From the NCBI RefSeq assembly GCF_006227205.1, contig NZ_VCNG01000001.1, positions 310,001 through 374,000 of the forward strand: DNA of 64,000 nucleotides, in the 5' to 3' direction. The DNA comes from Pseudomonas sp. ICMP22404. Its GTDB lineage: Bacteria > Pseudomonadota > Gammaproteobacteria > Pseudomonadales > Pseudomonadaceae. Position numbers and translations under genes: made by a program. Within the stretch, counting starts at the first letter, position 1. Each line of letters starts with the position of its first letter. The notes below the pieces were generated by a model. That model did not search any database. It was not told the DNA's origin and worked only from the letters and a program-made list of their open reading frames with translations. Below are positions 28,204-36,951 of this stretch, in pieces.

Positions 28204-28517
28204 GTTCAAGCAATAGCGTTACCGTGCAGATCCTCGACAAAGAATATTCGATCATCTGCCCCCAGGAAGAGCGCAGCAACCTGGTGAGCGCTGCCCGTTA
28301 CCTGGATGGCAAGATGCGCGAGATCCGCAGCAGCGGCAAAGTCATCGGCGCCGACCGCATCGCCGTAATGGCCGCCTTGAACATCACCCACGACCTGCTG
28401 CATCGCCAGGATACACCTGATGTGCAGGTCAGCGGATCGACCCGTGAACAGGTGCGCGACCTGCTGGAACGGGTGGATCTGGTACTGGCCACCGATCCAG
28501 ACGTCAGCAAGGGCTGA
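28200..28517 (+). CDS. zapA: Cell division protein ZapA
   Basis: A 105-residue ZapA protein (starts MSSSNSVTVQILDKEYSIICPQEE, with ERSNLVSAARYLDGKMREIR and DRIAVMAALNITHDLL). ZapA tetramers crosslink FtsZ protofilaments at mid-cell. It is followed directly by 6S RNA and the ygfA homologue, a gene order conserved across gammaproteobacteria. Confidence 0.95.
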   Translation: MSSSNSVTVQILDKEYSIICPQEERSNLVSAARYLDGKMREIRSSGKVIGADRIAVMAALNITHDLLHRQDTPDVQVSGSTREQVRDLLERVDLVLATDPDVSKG

Positions 28518-28542
28518 TTCGCGAAGCTGCCTGGGGTATACT
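28514..28542 (+). promoter_or_regulatory. Promoter of 6S RNA
   Basis: TATACT at 28537-28542 lies about seven bases before the first base of the 6S stem; a weak -35 (CTGATT) is 17 bases upstream, overlapping the zapA stop codon. Confidence 0.6.
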
Positions 28543-28549
28543 TGCGTCA

Positions 28550-28725
28550 CTCCCTGGGGTGCTTGCCAGTTGGTGATGTCCCTGAGCCGATACGCACAAC
28601 CACGGGGGTTGCACGTTGGGGCCGGTGTGCATGTCCGCTTGACGGAAAGCCTTAACGCCTCCTGCAACTTCCACCTTGAACTCTCGGGTTCAAGGGCTAA
28701 GCCGGCAGCGGTTCATCCGGGGAGC
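28550..28725 (+). ncRNA. ssrS: 6S RNA (SsrS)
   Basis: About 176 bases between zapA and the ygfA homologue, the universal 6S location. The 5' end CTCCCTGGGGTGCTTGCCAG pairs with the 3' end CCGGGGAG; the conserved segments TGATGTCCCTGAGCCGATAC and CTTGACGGAAAGCCTTAACG, with a TTGAACTCTCGGGTTCAA hairpin, form the long duplex with the central bubble. 6S RNA mimics an open promoter and sequesters sigma-70 RNA polymerase in stationary phase. Ends are placed by the closing stem and may shift by a few bases. Confidence 0.92.
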
Positions 28726-28736
28726 CTGATTTTCCA

Positions 28737-28767
28737 GACAATGCCAGTCTTCAAGACTGGCATTGTC
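28737..28767 (+). repeat. Perfect 31-base palindrome after 6S RNA
   Basis: GACAATGCCAGTCTT-C-AAGACTGGCATTGTC: two 15-base arms with perfect complementarity and a single central base. It begins about 12 bases after the 6S 3' end and 67 bases before the cyclo-ligase gene. There is no T tract, so it may be a processing or pausing hairpin, or a DNA-binding site. Confidence 0.8.
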
Positions 28768-28833
28768 GTGTCTGGCGCAGGCATTTCTGGGCGGTTACGC
28801 TGTGTCATCCAAGCCAGACTCGAAGCATCGACC

Positions 28834-29439
28834 ATGTCCGAACCCGCGTTGCTGCCCCGCCCCCAACTTCGACGCCTGCTGCGCCAGGCCCGTCGCGCCC
28901 TGACGCCAGCCCAACAACGGCAAGCCGCCCAAGGGCTCTACCGGCAACTGGCCCAGCATCCAATGTTTCGCCGCGCCAGGCACGTCGCCCTGTACCTGCC
29001 CAACGATGGCGAGATTGACCCGCGCCTGCTGCTGCGCGCCGCCCAGCGCCGGGGCAAGGCCACTTACCTGCCGGTGCTCAGCCCATGGCCGCGGACCAAG
29101 ATGGTTTTCCAGCGCATCCGTCCCGGTGAGCAACTGCACCCCAATCGTTTTCGTATTCTCGAACCACGGATCGATGTCGCCCGGCAACGCAAGGTCTGGA
29201 CACTGGACCTGGTATTGCTGCCACTGGTGGGGTTCGACGATGTAGGCGGCCGACTGGGCATGGGGGGCGGGTTTTATGACCGCAGCCTGGCGTACTTGGC
29301 GCGACGCAAGTCATGGCGCAAGCCAACGTTGCTGGGACTGGCCCATGAATGCCAGAAAGTCGAAAGACTCGCGCAGGCGAGCTGGGATGTACCGCTGCAA
29401 GGAACGGTCAGTGACAGGCATTGGTATATCGCAGGATAG
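28834..29439 (+). CDS. ygfA: 5-formyltetrahydrofolate cyclo-ligase (YgfA)
   Basis: A 201-residue enzyme. Basic N-terminal helices (LRRLLRQARRALTPAQQ) lead to the ATP-binding motifs ALYLPNDGEIDPRLLL and LLPLVGFDDVGGRLGMGGGFYDR, the diagnostic glycine-rich loop. It converts 5-formyl-THF to 5,10-methenyl-THF using ATP. The frame is open for a long way upstream through the 6S RNA region; the ATG at 28834 begins the family-like MSEPALLPRPQLRRLL. In other bacteria it is co-transcribed with 6S RNA; the 6S-palindrome-ygfA order here is compatible with that. Confidence 0.92.
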   Translation: MSEPALLPRPQLRRLLRQARRALTPAQQRQAAQGLYRQLAQHPMFRRARHVALYLPNDGEIDPRLLLRAAQRRGKATYLPVLSPWPRTKMVFQRIRPGEQLHPNRFRILEPRIDVARQRKVWTLDLVLLPLVGFDDVGGRLGMGGGFYDRSLAYLARRKSWRKPTLLGLAHECQKVERLAQASWDVPLQGTVSDRHWYIAG

Positions 29440-29474
29440 GCGCCGCGCAACTCAGCGGCGCCTGGGAAACAGAC

Positions 29475-29621
29475 TCAGCGTTTAAGCGGTGGCGCAGGTT
29501 GGGTGATGTCCATCGGTGCCTCGGTCTTGTTCGCCCACAGGCTTTGAGCATAACCCGTGGTCACGACACCCAGGCCGAACAGAATGACCAGAATCCACAA
29601 CAAATCCGGTTTGCGTTTCAT
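29475..29621 (-). CDS. Small single-span membrane protein (48 residues)
   Basis: A 48-codon gene missed by usual length cut-offs. The protein starts MKRKPDLLWILVILFGLGVV, with positively charged N terminus, one hydrophobic helix (about residues 7-24), and a polar, proline-rich tail ending PAPPLKR. A strong GAGGGGGG ribosome-binding site sits six bases before the ATG. It is convergent with the cyclo-ligase gene and divergent from the EVE-domain gene. I recognise it only as a small Pseudomonas membrane protein; function unknown. Confidence 0.75.
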   Translation of the reverse strand: MKRKPDLLWILVILFGLGVVTTGYAQSLWANKTEAPMDITQPAPPLKR

Positions 29622-29816
29622 CGATTGCCCCCCTCAAGGCATATCACACACGATGACAGCAGCGGTTTTCTTATTTGGCCGTGCAGCAGCGTCAAGCTTG
29701 GAAGGCCGGCATTTTGCGACAACCTCGACCGCCACGCAAACTCTGGCGTCAACCGACTGTCGGTTTGTCATAAAATCGCTGAACTATTTTTAGCACACCG
29801 CCCAGGAGTAGACGTC

Positions 29817-30269
29817 ATGGCCTATTGGCTGATGAAATCCGAGCCCGACGAATTGTCCATCCAGGACCTGGAAAAGCTCGGCCAGGCCCGCTGGGACGGG
29901 GTTCGCAACTACCAGGCACGCAATTTCCTGCGGGCCATGGCGCAAGGCGATTCCTTCTTTTTCTACCACTCCAGCTGCCCGGAGCCAGGCATTGCCGGAA
30001 TCGGGCAGATCGTCCGGACGGCCTACCCGGACCCCACGGCGCTCGAGCCCGACAGCCACTACTTTGATCAGAAGGCCAGTCCGGATAAAAACCCCTGGAC
30101 CGCGATCGACGTCACCCATATCGAAACCTTTTCCCGCGTGCTGAAACTCGACTACCTCAAGCAGCAAACCGCCCTGGCCGAAATGCCGCTGGTACAGAAG
30201 GGCTCACGCCTGTCGGTGATGCCGGTGACGGCAGAACAGTGGGCAGCGGTGATGGCGCTGAGGCCCTAG
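29817..30269 (+). CDS. EVE domain protein
   Basis: A 150-residue EVE (PUA-like) protein. It starts MAYWLMKSEPDELSIQDLEK and carries the family motifs RWDGVRNYQARNFLR, FFYHSSCPEPGIAGIG and MPLVQKGSRLSVMPVT. EVE domains bind modified bases in RNA or DNA through an aromatic cage; the housekeeping bacterial member is of uncertain function. The ATG follows CCAGGAGTAGACGTC; the longer upstream frame is not coding. Single gene followed by a REP pair. Confidence 0.9.
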   Translation: MAYWLMKSEPDELSIQDLEKLGQARWDGVRNYQARNFLRAMAQGDSFFFYHSSCPEPGIAGIGQIVRTAYPDPTALEPDSHYFDQKASPDKNPWTAIDVTHIETFSRVLKLDYLKQQTALAEMPLVQKGSRLSVMPVTAEQWAAVMALRP

Positions 30270-30294
30270 CACTATCGGCGCCCCTCGGTCCGCC

Positions 30295-30362
30295 ATCGCT
30301 AGCAGGCTCGCTCCCACAGGGGATCTTCATCGATTCAATGTGGGAGCGAGCCTGCTCGCGAT
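30295..30362. repeat. REP pair (short spacer)
   Basis: ATCGCTAGCAGGCTCGCTCC (one change) and inverted GGAGCGAGCCTGCTCGCGAT with a spacer of about 22 bases, between convergent EVE and FliL-like genes. Confidence 0.85.
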
Positions 30363-30387
30363 GAGGCACGCTCGGACAGCAGGCGAC

Positions 30388-30804
30388 TTACTGAATGATC
30401 AGGTTGTTGAACAACAGATCATCCACCATCGGCTTGCCGGTCTCGTCGTTCATCACTTGCTGGGTCTGCTTCAACGCTTCCTGGCGCAACTTTTCCTTGG
30501 CTTCAAGGCTGTTCATGGTCTCGCTGGTCTGCTGGGCGAACAGCGCAACCAATTGGTTACGAATCAGTGGTTCATTGGCCTTCACCGCGGCTACAGCGGC
30601 ATCGCCGGTGACGCGCAGGGCCACGTCGGCCTTGTAGACCTTCAGTTTCGCCGTGCCATCCAGACCGTAGTTGCCCACAAAGGGCGGGCTCAGGGTGATG
30701 TAGCTGACCTTCGGCGCCTCACCTTCTTTTGCTTCCTTGGCTTCTTCGGCCATGACTGCCGCAGGCAACGACAGGGCTAGCATCAACACGATCCACGCTT
30801 TCAC
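30388..30804 (-). CDS. FliL-like flagellar basal-body-associated family protein
   Basis: A 138-residue exported protein. A GTG start at 30804 is preceded by GAGGAG at six bases and directly begins a signal peptide (KAWIVLMLALSLPAAVMA), so it is chosen over longer open sequence. The mature part contains YITLSPPFVGNY and LRVTGDAAVAAVKANEPLIRN, the FliL-type fold, and ends NLIIQ. It is a stand-alone paralogue outside any flagellar cluster; involvement in motility is unproven. Confidence 0.8.
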   Translation of the reverse strand: MKAWIVLMLALSLPAAVMAEEAKEAKEGEAPKVSYITLSPPFVGNYGLDGTAKLKVYKADVALRVTGDAAVAAVKANEPLIRNQLVALFAQQTSETMNSLEAKEKLRQEALKQTQQVMNDETGKPMVDDLLFNNLIIQ

Positions 30805-30954
30805 ATTCGACTCCTCATCCGGTTTGCGGCCCAGCATACCGACCCGCCGTTCAAGCACAAGCTTATGGCCGGCTATCAGGGCGGGGCATGCTCGTTGACC
30901 CGTTGTCTCTCACACCTACACTTATCGGCCATCACTCCCAAAGGAATAGCCCTG

Positions 30955-31932
30955 ATGAAAGCCGTGCTGTGCAAAGAATTCGGCCCTGCCGAATCGCTAG
31001 TGCTGGAAGAGGTCGCCAGCCCCGTCGCGAAGAAGAACGAAGTGCTGCTGGACGTGCACGCCGCCGGGGTGAACTTCCCTGACACGCTGATCATCGAGGG
31101 CAAATATCAATTCAAACCGCCCTTCCCGTTTTCTCCCGGCGGCGAAGCGGCGGGGGTCGTCAGGGATGTGGGTGAAAAGGTCAGTCACCTCAAGGTCGGT
31201 GACCGAGTGATGGCGCTGACCGGCTGGGGCAGCTTTGCCGAACAGGTCGCGGTGCCGGGCTACAACGTATTGCCGATCCCGGCGTCCATGGACTTCAACA
31301 CCGCGGCAGCCTTCAGCATGACCTACGGCACCTCGATGCATGCCCTCAAGCAGCGGGCCAACCTGCAGCCCGGTGAAACCCTCCTGGTGCTCGGTGCCTC
31401 CGGCGGCGTAGGCCTGGCGGCGGTGGAGATCGGCAAGGCCATGGGGGCCCGGGTGATCGCCGCCGCCAGCAACGCGGAAAAACTCGCCGTAGCCAAGGCC
31501 GCCGGCGCCGACGAATTGATCAATTACAGCGAAACCAGCCTCAAGGACGAGATCAAACGCCTCACCGACGGCCAGGGCGCCGATGTCATCTACGATCCGG
31601 TGGGCGGCGATCTGTTCGACCAGGCCATCCGCTCCATCGCCTGGAATGGCCGGCTACTGGTGGTCGGCTTCGCCAGTGGACGTATTCCCGAATTGCCAGT
31701 GAACCTGGCCCTGCTAAAAGGCGCTGCCGTGGTGGGTGTATTCTGGGGCTCCTTTGCCCAGCGCCAGCCCCAGGACAACGCCACCAACTTCCAACAATTG
31801 TTCGGCTGGTTCGCCGAGGGCAGGCTCAAGCCGCTGGTCTCGCAACTGTATCCACTGGACAACGCCGCCCAGGCGATCAACGACCTCGCCCAGCGCAAGG
31901 CTGTGGGAAAGGTGGTTGTGCAGGTGCGTTGA
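30955..31932 (+). CDS. NADPH:quinone oxidoreductase family protein (zinc-free MDR)
   Basis: A 325-residue medium-chain reductase of the quinone oxidoreductase group. The N-terminal domain has GVNFPDTLIIEGKYQFKPPF and PFSPGGEAAGVV; the Rossmann motif is LVLGASGGVGLAAVEIG (about residues 145-161). No zinc-ligand cysteines are present. It probably reduces quinones or enoyl-type substrates with NADPH. The ATG at 30955 follows AAAGGAATAGCCCTG; the longer frame upstream is not supported. Located directly upstream of glpT with a separate promoter region between. Confidence 0.88.
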   Translation: MKAVLCKEFGPAESLVLEEVASPVAKKNEVLLDVHAAGVNFPDTLIIEGKYQFKPPFPFSPGGEAAGVVRDVGEKVSHLKVGDRVMALTGWGSFAEQVAVPGYNVLPIPASMDFNTAAAFSMTYGTSMHALKQRANLQPGETLLVLGASGGVGLAAVEIGKAMGARVIAAASNAEKLAVAKAAGADELINYSETSLKDEIKRLTDGQGADVIYDPVGGDLFDQAIRSIAWNGRLLVVGFASGRIPELPVNLALLKGAAVVGVFWGSFAQRQPQDNATNFQQLFGWFAEGRLKPLVSQLYPLDNAAQAINDLAQRKAVGKVVVQVR

Positions 31933-32039
31933 CTGCATCGATGCGGCCCCGAAGCCCACGGCATCGGGCCGCGACTCCGTAATATCCAAGCGCTTGCAGC
32001 ACCAAGGCCCACAACGTCGCCCGCTTGTGCCTGGGCGAC

Positions 32040-32057
32040 GCGTTCGTTTATGAACAT
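32040..32057 (+). promoter_or_regulatory. Candidate GlpR operator upstream of glpT
   Basis: GCGTTCGTTTATGAACAT matches the E. coli GlpR consensus half-sites (ATGTTCG and CGAACAT) at about 14 of 18 positions and contains the imperfect palindrome GTTCGTTTATGAAC. It lies about 110 bases before glpT, a target of the glycerol-3-phosphate repressor GlpR in Pseudomonas. Confidence 0.55.
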
Positions 32058-32165
32058 CCCTCCGGCAATATTTCCACTGTGCAGTGCAAAACAAGCGATG
32101 CTATTTTCGGTAATGAAACTGTAACATTCGCATTCGCAGTCATAACAAGAATCCGGAGTCCTTGA

Positions 32166-33515
32166 ATGTTTGCTTTCTTTCGCCCTGCCGCACACCAGGC
32201 CCCCCTGCCTGAAGAAAAAATAGACAGCACCTACCGACGCCTTCGTTGGCAGATTTTTGCCGGGATTTTCATTGGGTATGCGGGTTACTACCTGCTGCGC
32301 AAGAACTTCACCCTGGCATTCCCTGACCTGATCGCCCAAGGCTATACAAAAGGCCAGCTTGGCGTGGCGGTGTCGGCGATTGCGATCGCCTACGGTCTTT
32401 CCAAGTTTCTGATGGGCATCGTGTCCGACCGTTCCAACCCTCGCTACTTCCTGCCGTTTGGCCTGGTGATGTCCGCCGCGGTGATGTTCGTGTTCGGTTT
32501 CGCACCGTGGGCGACGTCCAGCGTGACCATGATGTTCATCCTGTTGTTCATCAACGGCTGGGCGCAAGGCATGGGTTGGCCACCAAGCGGGCGAACCATG
32601 GTGCACTGGTGGTCGCAGAAAGAACGTGGCGGTGTGGTTTCGGTATGGAACACCGCGCATAACGTCGGTGGCGGCCTGATTGGCCCGTTGGCGATCCTTG
32701 GCATGGGATGGTTCAACGACTGGCATAGCAAGTTCTACGTACCGGCTGCCGTGGCCCTGCTGGTGGCTGCATTTGCCTTCATTGTCATGCGCGACACCCC
32801 GCAGTCAACGGGCTTGCCGCCCATCGAGAAGTACAAGAACGATTACCCGGAAGGGTACGACGCCAGCCACGAGAACGAATTCAGCGCCAAGGACATCTTC
32901 GTCAAATATGTGCTGCGCAACAAAATGCTCTGGTTCATCGCACTGGCCAACGTCTTCGTCTATTTGCTGCGCTACGGCATCCTGGACTGGGCGCCGACCT
33001 ATCTTAAAGAGGTCAAGCACTTCGACTTCGACAAGACGTCCTGGGCTTACTTCCTGTACGAATGGGCAGGGATTCCCGGCACGCTGCTGTGCGGCTGGAT
33101 GTCGGACAAGATCTTCCGGGGCAACCGTGGCCTGACGGGCATGGTGTTCATGGCGCTGGTGACCGTAGCGACCCTGGTGTACTGGCTCAATCCGCCGGGC
33201 AACCCGATGATCGACATGATCTCGTTGTTCGCGATCGGCTTCCTGATCTATGGCCCGGTGATGCTGGTGGGTCTGCAGGCGCTGGAATTGGTACCCAAGA
33301 AAGCGGCCGGTACGGCTGCCGGTTTTACCGGCCTGTTCGGTTACCTGGGCGGCTCAGTCGCGGCCAGTGCCCTGATGGGTTACACGGTGGACTATTTCGG
33401 CTGGAACGGCGGTTTCATCCTGCTGATTGCCGCGTGCCTGCTGGCCATGGCGTTCCTCGCGCCAACCCTTGGGCACAAGCAAGTCAGCAGTCAGAGCCGC
33501 GAGGCGGTGGCCTGA
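32166..33515 (+). CDS. glpT: Glycerol-3-phosphate transporter GlpT
   Basis: A 449-residue major facilitator protein of the organophosphate:phosphate antiporter family with twelve membrane segments. Signatures include [21 protein letters not shown] at the first helix, [19 protein letters not shown] in the central loop, and the two substrate-binding arginines expected in helices 1 and 7 ([17 protein letters not shown]). It imports glycerol-3-phosphate in exchange for phosphate; in pseudomonads it is also the fosfomycin entry route. A GlpR-like operator precedes it. Its 3' end overlaps the convergent ChaC-like gene by 25 bases. Confidence 0.95.
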   Translation: MFAFFRPAAHQAPLPEEKIDSTYRRLRWQIFAGIFIGYAGYYLLRKNFTLAFPDLIAQGYTKGQLGVAVSAIAIAYGLSKFLMGIVSDRSNPRYFLPFGLVMSAAVMFVFGFAPWATSSVTMMFILLFINGWAQGMGWPPSGRTMVHWWSQKERGGVVSVWNTAHNVGGGLIGPLAILGMGWFNDWHSKFYVPAAVALLVAAFAFIVMRDTPQSTGLPPIEKYKNDYPEGYDASHENEFSAKDIFVKYVLRNKMLWFIALANVFVYLLRYGILDWAPTYLKEVKHFDFDKTSWAYFLYEWAGIPGTLLCGWMSDKIFRGNRGLTGMVFMALVTVATLVYWLNPPGNPMIDMISLFAIGFLIYGPVMLVGLQALELVPKKAAGTAAGFTGLFGYLGGSVAASALMGYTVDYFGWNGGFILLIAACLLAMAFLAPTLGHKQVSSQSREAVA

Positions 33516-34159
33516 TCGAGGGTTGATCTGCAACGCTTGAGCCGCGCCTCCAGATTCCGATCCGGCATGGCGTGGCTACGCAGGGCGTGGATGGTCTGCT
33601 CGACATAATCGCGAGTCGTGCCGAAACGCCCGCAGGCACTTTCGAACACCTGGCTCAGCACATGGTCCGGCAGGTTGCCGGCATAGCTGGGCAGGTGTCG
33701 CTCCAGCACAAAGCCCAGGGCCTGCACACGGTCGCCGTTCTCAAGGCGGCAACTGAGCCAGTGCGGGCGATAGGACGGAACCGGCATTTCCCGCTGCCAC
33801 AAGGCAAACAACGAGTCCTCGAGATTCTCCTCCGGCAATCGGTAGGCGAAACCGCTGCATGAGCCGCCGCGATCCAGCCCGAACACCAGCCCCGGCAATT
33901 CCGGCGTACCGCGATGCTCGTGGGACCACAGGTACAAGCCGCGATGATAACCGTGGATCCGTCCGCGCATCCGCTCCACTGCCGTGCATTCAGGCCGCCA
34001 GATCAATGAACCGTAAGCGAACAACCAGACCGGGCCACCCTGGTGAAGGCTCATGGTCGATTGCATCGAAGCGAGCAATTGTTCTCGGGTCAGTTGCGCG
34101 CCCAAGTCGAGCCGTGGCGGGTAGAGGGCGCAGGTAATGGCGGTTTCGATAGCGGTCAT
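33491..34159 (-). CDS. ChaC-like gamma-glutamylcyclotransferase
   Basis: A 222-residue protein with the ChaC signature [14 protein letters not shown] (the YGSL phosphate-type loop, about residues 44-57), [20 protein letters not shown], and the catalytic glutamate region near [18 protein letters not shown]. ChaC enzymes cleave glutathione or gamma-glutamyl peptides to 5-oxoproline. An internal Met at about residue 32 could be an alternative start. Convergent with and overlapping the end of glpT. Confidence 0.88.
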   Translation of the reverse strand: MTAIETAITCALYPPRLDLGAQLTREQLLASMQSTMSLHQGGPVWLFAYGSLIWRPECTAVERMRGRIHGYHRGLYLWSHEHRGTPELPGLVFGLDRGGSCSGFAYRLPEENLEDSLFALWQREMPVPSYRPHWLSCRLENGDRVQALGFVLERHLPSYAGNLPDHVLSQVFESACGRFGTTRDYVEQTIHALRSHAMPDRNLEARLKRCRSTLDQATASRL

Positions 34160-34280
34160 GGCCGGTAGCGGAAGGCTCCTCGCAAGGATGAGAAATGGAT
34201 GGCGCGCGCGTCATGGGGCTGACGCTTGTCAGAACCCACGCAAGTTGGATGCCACTGACACCCATGGCACTGGAAAATAC

Positions 34281-34403
34281 CTGTGGCGAGGGGATTTATC
34301 CCCGTTGGGCTGCGTAGCAGCCCTAAAACCTGAGCGCTCGGTGGGTCAGATAAATTGATGGGGGCTGCTACGCAGCCCAGCGGGGATAAATCCCCTCGCC
34401 ACA
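34281..34403. repeat. Second-family inverted repeat (CTGTGGCGAGGGG type)
   Basis: CTGTGGCGAGGGGATTTATC and its inverted partner GATAAATCCCCTCGCCACA flank nested GGGCTGCGTAGCAGCCC stems. It lies between the ChaC-like gene and the oxidoreductase gene; the other 110 bases of this gap show nothing. Confidence 0.82.
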
Positions 34404-34438
34404 AAAAAGCATCATCTAGAATCGTTCAAGATCAAGGC

Positions 34439-35407
34439 TCAGGCGCGTGGTGCGTAGGCAAACACGTCGGCGCGCATCTGATGGGCATCCATCCCGGCTT
34501 CCACCAGCGCGTCGAGGGTGGCATAGATCATGGCCGGTGAGCCGCTGGCGTAGACATGCACACCCGACAGGTCGCTGATGTCCTCGCATACCGCTTCATG
34601 GAGCATGCCACAGCGCCCTTCCCAGCCACACAGGTCGCTGACGACCTTGTGCAGGAACAGGTTCGGCAGCTTCTTCCACTCGTCCCAATGCTCGATTTCA
34701 TAGAAATCGTCCGGCCGCCGCACGCCCCAATAGAGATGCACCGGATGCTTGAAGCCCTCTGCCCGACAGTGCTCGATCAGGCTGTGCATCTGCGCCATGC
34801 CGGTGCCGGCGGCGATCAACACCAAGGGGCCGTCCGGCAATTCGGACAAGTGAGTGTCGCCAAAAGGCATTTCGACATGAACGTTGGGGTTGCGATGCAG
34901 TTGATCCAGCAGCGCCTTCGCACTGTTTTCGCGCACCAGCACATGCAATTGCAGATCGCGTCCCGAATGAGGCGCCGACGCCAGGGAAAAAGCCGACTTA
35001 TCGCCGTTCTCCCGCTCGATCATCAGATACTGCCCCGCGTGATAGCGCGGCGGCTTGCCCGCCGGTGCACGCAGACTGACCCGCCAGACATCGCCGCCCA
35101 CATCAACGCAGCCAGTGACCTGACACGCCAGGCGACGCACCGGCAGCTCGCCCGGCGCCAAGACCCCGTCCCACAACACCACACAGTCCTCCAGGGGCTC
35201 GGCGATGCAGGTGAAGATCTCTCCGTGATCACGCACGTCGCCAGCCTGCTGCACGCGGCCTTCCACCAGCAACGCGCCACAGACATGGCAGTTGCCGTTG
35301 CGGCAGCTTTGCGGGCATTCATAGCCCAGGCGCCGCGCACCATCGAGAATCCGCTCGGCGGGCCGTATCTCCAGCACCGCACCGGACGGCTGCAAGGTCA
35401 CACGCAT
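34439..35407 (-). CDS. 2Fe-2S ferredoxin-type NAD(P)H oxidoreductase coupled to ubiD
   Basis: A 322-residue reductase: N-terminal plant-type ferredoxin domain with cysteines at about 35, 40 and 43 (CRNGNCHVC) and a fourth in EIFTCIAE; middle FAD domain with YHAGQYLMIERENG; C-terminal NAD domain with LVLIAAGTGMAQMHSLIEH and VHLYWGVRRPDDFY. It resembles CDP-6-deoxy-glucoseen reductase (AscD) and NAD(P)H-flavin reductase (Fre). The ATG overlaps the ubiD stop by one base (TGATG), so the two are coupled; in E. coli fre also follows ubiD. Flavin supply or electron delivery related to UbiD is therefore plausible. Confidence 0.87.
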   Translation of the reverse strand: MRVTLQPSGAVLEIRPAERILDGARRLGYECPQSCRNGNCHVCGALLVEGRVQQAGDVRDHGEIFTCIAEPLEDCVVLWDGVLAPGELPVRRLACQVTGCVDVGGDVWRVSLRAPAGKPPRYHAGQYLMIERENGDKSAFSLASAPHSGRDLQLHVLVRENSAKALLDQLHRNPNVHVEMPFGDTHLSELPDGPLVLIAAGTGMAQMHSLIEHCRAEGFKHPVHLYWGVRRPDDFYEIEHWDEWKKLPNLFLHKVVSDLCGWEGRCGMLHEAVCEDISDLSGVHVYASGSPAMIYATLDALVEAGMDAHQMRADVFAYAPRA

Positions 35408-36873
35408 CAATCTATTCCTAACTGATTCCAAATGGCATCGATCCGTTGGGTAACGGCTTCATCCTTGACGATAACCCGGCCCCACTCACGGGTGGTTTCA
35501 CCGGGCCATTTATGCGTGGCATCGAGTCCCATCTTCGACCCCAGGCCGGAGACCGGCGAAGCGAAGTCGAGGTAGTCGATCGGCGTGTTCTCGATCATCA
35601 CCGTGTCGCGCTTGGGATCCATGCGCGTGGTGATGGCCCAGATCACATCGTTCCAGTCCCGTGCATTGATATCGTCGTCAGTGACGATAACGAACTTGGT
35701 GTACATGAACTGTCGCAGAAACGACCAGACACCCAGCATCACCCGCTTGGCATGCCCTGGATACGACTTCTTCATGGTCACCACGGCCATGCGGTACGAG
35801 CAGCCTTCCGGCGGCAGGTAGAAGTCAGTGATCTCCGGGAACTGCTTTTGCAGGATCGGCACGAATACTTCGTTCAGCGCCACACCGAGGATGGCCGGCT
35901 CATCGGGCGGACGACCGGTGTAGGTGCTGTGGTAGATCGGTTTGATCCGATGGGTGATGCGCTCGACGGTGAACACCGGGAAGCTGTCGACTTCGTTGTA
36001 GTAGCCGGTGTGATCGCCGTACGGACCTTCATCGGCCATTTCGCCGGGGTGGATCACGCCTTCGAGGATGATCTCGGCGGTGGCCGGGACCTGCAGGTCG
36101 TTGCCGCGGCATTTCACCAGTTCGGTACGGTTGCCTCGCAGCAGGCCGGCGAAGGCGTATTCGGAGAGGCTGTCCGGTACGGGCGTGACCGCCCCGAGAA
36201 TGGTCGCCGGGTCCGCGCCCAGTGCTACCGATACGGGGAAAGGCTGGCCGGGGTGTTTTTCGCACCACTCGCGATAGTCCAGCGCACCGCCACGATGGCT
36301 CAGCCAGCGCATGATGACCTTGTTGCGACCAATCACCTGCTGGCGATAGATACCGAGGTTCTGGCGATCCTTGTTCGGGCCTTTGGTGACGGTCAGGCCC
36401 CAGGTGATCAGCGGCCCCACATCGCCCGGCCAGCAGGTCTGCACCGGCAGCATCGCCAGGTCGACGTCATCACCCTCGATCACCACTTCCTGGCAAATCG
36501 CATCCTTGACGACTTTCGGCGCCATGGAAATGATCTTGCGGAAAATCGGCAGTTTGGACCAGACGTCCTTCAGGCCCTTGGGTGGCTCGGGCTCCTTGAG
36601 AAACGCCAGCAGCTTGCCGATCTCGCGCAGCTCGTCGACCGACTCGGCGCCCATGCCCATGGCCACGCGCTCAGGCGTGCCGAACAGGTTGCCCAGTACC
36701 GGTATGTCGTAGCCTGTTGGGTTCTCGAACATCAACGCCGGGCCTTTGGCCCGCAGCGTGCGGTCGCAGACTTCCGTCATCTCCAGCACCGGAGAGATGG
36801 GAACCTGGATGCGTTTCAACTCGCCGCGCTGCTCAAGCTGCTGCACGAAATCCCGAAGATCCTTGAATTTCAT
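35407..36873 (-). CDS. ubiD: 3-octaprenyl-4-hydroxybenzoate decarboxylase UbiD
   Basis: A 488-residue prenylated-FMN-dependent decarboxylase. It starts [20 protein letters not shown] and contains the conserved E-x-D-type catalytic acid region and [21 protein letters not shown]. It decarboxylates the polyprenyl-hydroxybenzoate intermediate of ubiquinone. The ATG at 36873 gives the standard N terminus; a longer frame to 36903 has no support. First gene of a two-gene unit with the ferredoxin reductase. Confidence 0.95.
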   Translation of the reverse strand: MKFKDLRDFVQQLEQRGELKRIQVPISPVLEMTEVCDRTLRAKGPALMFENPTGYDIPVLGNLFGTPERVAMGMGAESVDELREIGKLLAFLKEPEPPKGLKDVWSKLPIFRKIISMAPKVVKDAICQEVVIEGDDVDLAMLPVQTCWPGDVGPLITWGLTVTKGPNKDRQNLGIYRQQVIGRNKVIMRWLSHRGGALDYREWCEKHPGQPFPVSVALGADPATILGAVTPVPDSLSEYAFAGLLRGNRTELVKCRGNDLQVPATAEIILEGVIHPGEMADEGPYGDHTGYYNEVDSFPVFTVERITHRIKPIYHSTYTGRPPDEPAILGVALNEVFVPILQKQFPEITDFYLPPEGCSYRMAVVTMKKSYPGHAKRVMLGVWSFLRQFMYTKFVIVTDDDINARDWNDVIWAITTRMDPKRDTVMIENTPIDYLDFASPVSGLGSKMGLDATHKWPGETTREWGRVIVKDEAVTQRIDAIWNQLGID

Positions 36874-36951
36874 TGAGATGCCACCCCGAAAATAGGCGTA
36901 CATCCTACCTTCTCCAGCGCCCGAACAGCAGCCCGCACGTGCGCAGAGCGG

